The notes beneath the pieces are model-generated. The model was not told the origin of the DNA, made no database searches, and saw only the letters and a list, made by a program, of their open reading frames with translations. This document shows, piece after piece, positions 63,460 to 64,000 of a DNA stretch of 64,000 nt. Position 1 is the first letter of the stretch. Every line of letters starts with the position of its first letter. The stretch spans positions 372,001 through 436,000 of the forward strand of contig NZ_PPEG02000003.1 of NCBI RefSeq assembly GCF_002899945.2. Reading direction: 5' to 3'. This DNA is from Chryseobacterium viscerum. GTDB lineage: Bacteria; Bacteroidota; Bacteroidia; Flavobacteriales; Weeksellaceae. Made by a program: the position numbers and the translations under genes.

Positions 63460-64000
63460 ATGAAAAATGTATTCAAATTTTATGATCTGTTGAAAACAAT
63501 ACTGGTTATTACAACCATTATGTGTACAACATCACAGTTATATGGACAGAAAATAAAACCTTCTGAGAGTGGCTATGCGCCTGTTAATGGCATTAAAGTG
63601 TATTATGAAGTGTATGGAAAAGGTGTGCCCATTGTATTGCTGCATGGTGCCTTTATGACCATTGATATGAATTGGGGAGAATTGATTCCTGAGCTCTCAA
63701 AAAATAGGAAAGTAATCGCTATTGAGCTGCAGGGACATGGACATACCCCATTTTCAGAACGAAAATTATCGCATACCACGTTAGCAAGTGATGTAGCAGG
63801 GGTGATGGATTATCTGAAAGTTGATAAAGCAGATGTCGTAGGATATAGTTTTGGTGGATCCATTGCTTACCAGTTTGCTATACAAGATGCTAAAAGACTA
63901 AATAAGCTGGTGATTATTTCAGCAACCTATAAAAGTAGTGGCTGGATACCTGAAGTAAGTAATGCTTTTAAAACAATGAAGCCTGCCCTTTTTATGAACA
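63460..64000 (+). CDS. Secreted alpha/beta hydrolase (3' end outside the window)
   Basis: Starts at the ATG at 63460 and runs off the end after 180 codons. A signal peptide or anchor is likely (LLKTILVITTIMCTTSQLYG). GVPIVLLHGAF is the oxyanion strand and VVGYSFGGS the nucleophile elbow (Ser), as in the hydrolase at 15.5 kb. The His and the acid are beyond the cut. Related in outline to the earlier enzyme but not a close copy. Role unknown. Confidence 0.85.
   Translation, partial: MKNVFKFYDLLKTILVITTIMCTTSQLYGQKIKPSESGYAPVNGIKVYYEVYGKGVPIVLLHGAFMTIDMNWGELIPELSKNRKVIAIELQGHGHTPFSERKLSHTTLASDVAGVMDYLKVDKADVVGYSFGGSIAYQFAIQDAKRLNKLVIISATYKSSGWIPEVSNAFKTMKPALFMN

Noticed and set aside
1..64000. 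Insertion sequences, prophage or integrase genes
   Set aside because: No transposase, integrase or phage structural proteins (apart from T6SS VgrG) were found among the frames; no paired terminal repeats were noticed.

Overview
The window looks like a chromosomal segment of a Chryseobacterium-type flavobacterium (Bacteroidota, Weeksellaceae). The evidence is AT-rich DNA, proteins with the C-terminal sorting domain of type IX secretion (T9SS), several TonB-dependent receptors with carboxypeptidase-like N-terminal domains, a FecI/FecR pair, Bacteroidota promoter motifs (TTG, 17-23 bases, TAnnTTTG), DUF2480, and a pair of very short double-glycine-leader peptides of a kind typical of this genus. 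No transposase, integrase, rRNA or CRISPR array was seen. There is one tRNA (Ser, anticodon TGA).

Layout. 0-5.4 kb: a secreted T9SS metalloprotease, then an AraC regulator followed by a Tet(X)-like flavin monooxygenase. 5.5-13.4 kb (all minus strand, very tightly packed): a small secreted protein, HypA, HypB, a UreE-like protein, a FecB/FecCD/FecE-type ABC importer, a GNAT acetyltransferase and a TonB siderophore-type receptor. This reads as one nickel (or nickel-complex) uptake and delivery operon, yet no nickel enzyme is present. 13.7-16.4 kb: Crp/Fnr regulator, ketopantoate reductase, alpha/beta hydrolase. 16.5-20.6 kb: a redox cluster with Mn-type superoxide dismutase, DUF2480, FMN reductase, a short broken oxidoreductase start, a [2Fe-2S] ferredoxin and a [4Fe-4S] ferredoxin. 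It is divergent from a cysteine-rich SufR-like repressor and a HAD phosphatase. A perfect 28-bp palindrome overlaps the sod promoter, and an identical half-site follows the repressor promoter.

20.7-30.8 kb: ECF sigma factor, FecR anti-sigma factor, STN-type TonB transducer, and downstream secreted or lipoprotein cargo including an S41 protease. 30.9-33.1 kb: a small coiled-coil protein, a sterol-desaturase family enzyme, and a non-coding tandem repeat with a period of about 261 bp. 33.2-37.0 kb: a TonB receptor and beta-propeller phytase operon. 37.1-50.4 kb: assorted regulators, a JmjC-type cupin, a secreted zincin, an ABC exporter, an HxlR/luciferase-like pair, an AAA ATPase, DUF6624, a YCII protein, a TPR protein, DinB and a second S41-type protein.

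50.5-60.4 kb: a type VI secretion cargo island with VgrG, a TPR protein (candidate adaptor), a 1603-residue PAAR-like/RHS protein ending in an HNH-like nuclease toxin, a SUKH-like immunity protein and a second small protein that may be another immunity gene. 60.6-64 kb: tRNA-Ser, a possible 28-residue membrane peptide, a secreted protein, two double-glycine-leader peptides and a truncated alpha/beta hydrolase.

The items I consider most worth following are the orphan nickel operon with its ligand-poor UreE-like protein, the SufR-like operator arrangement, the VgrG-TPR-RHS island, the GG-leader peptide pair and the 261-bp repeat. All functions are inferred from sequence reading alone; no database search was run.
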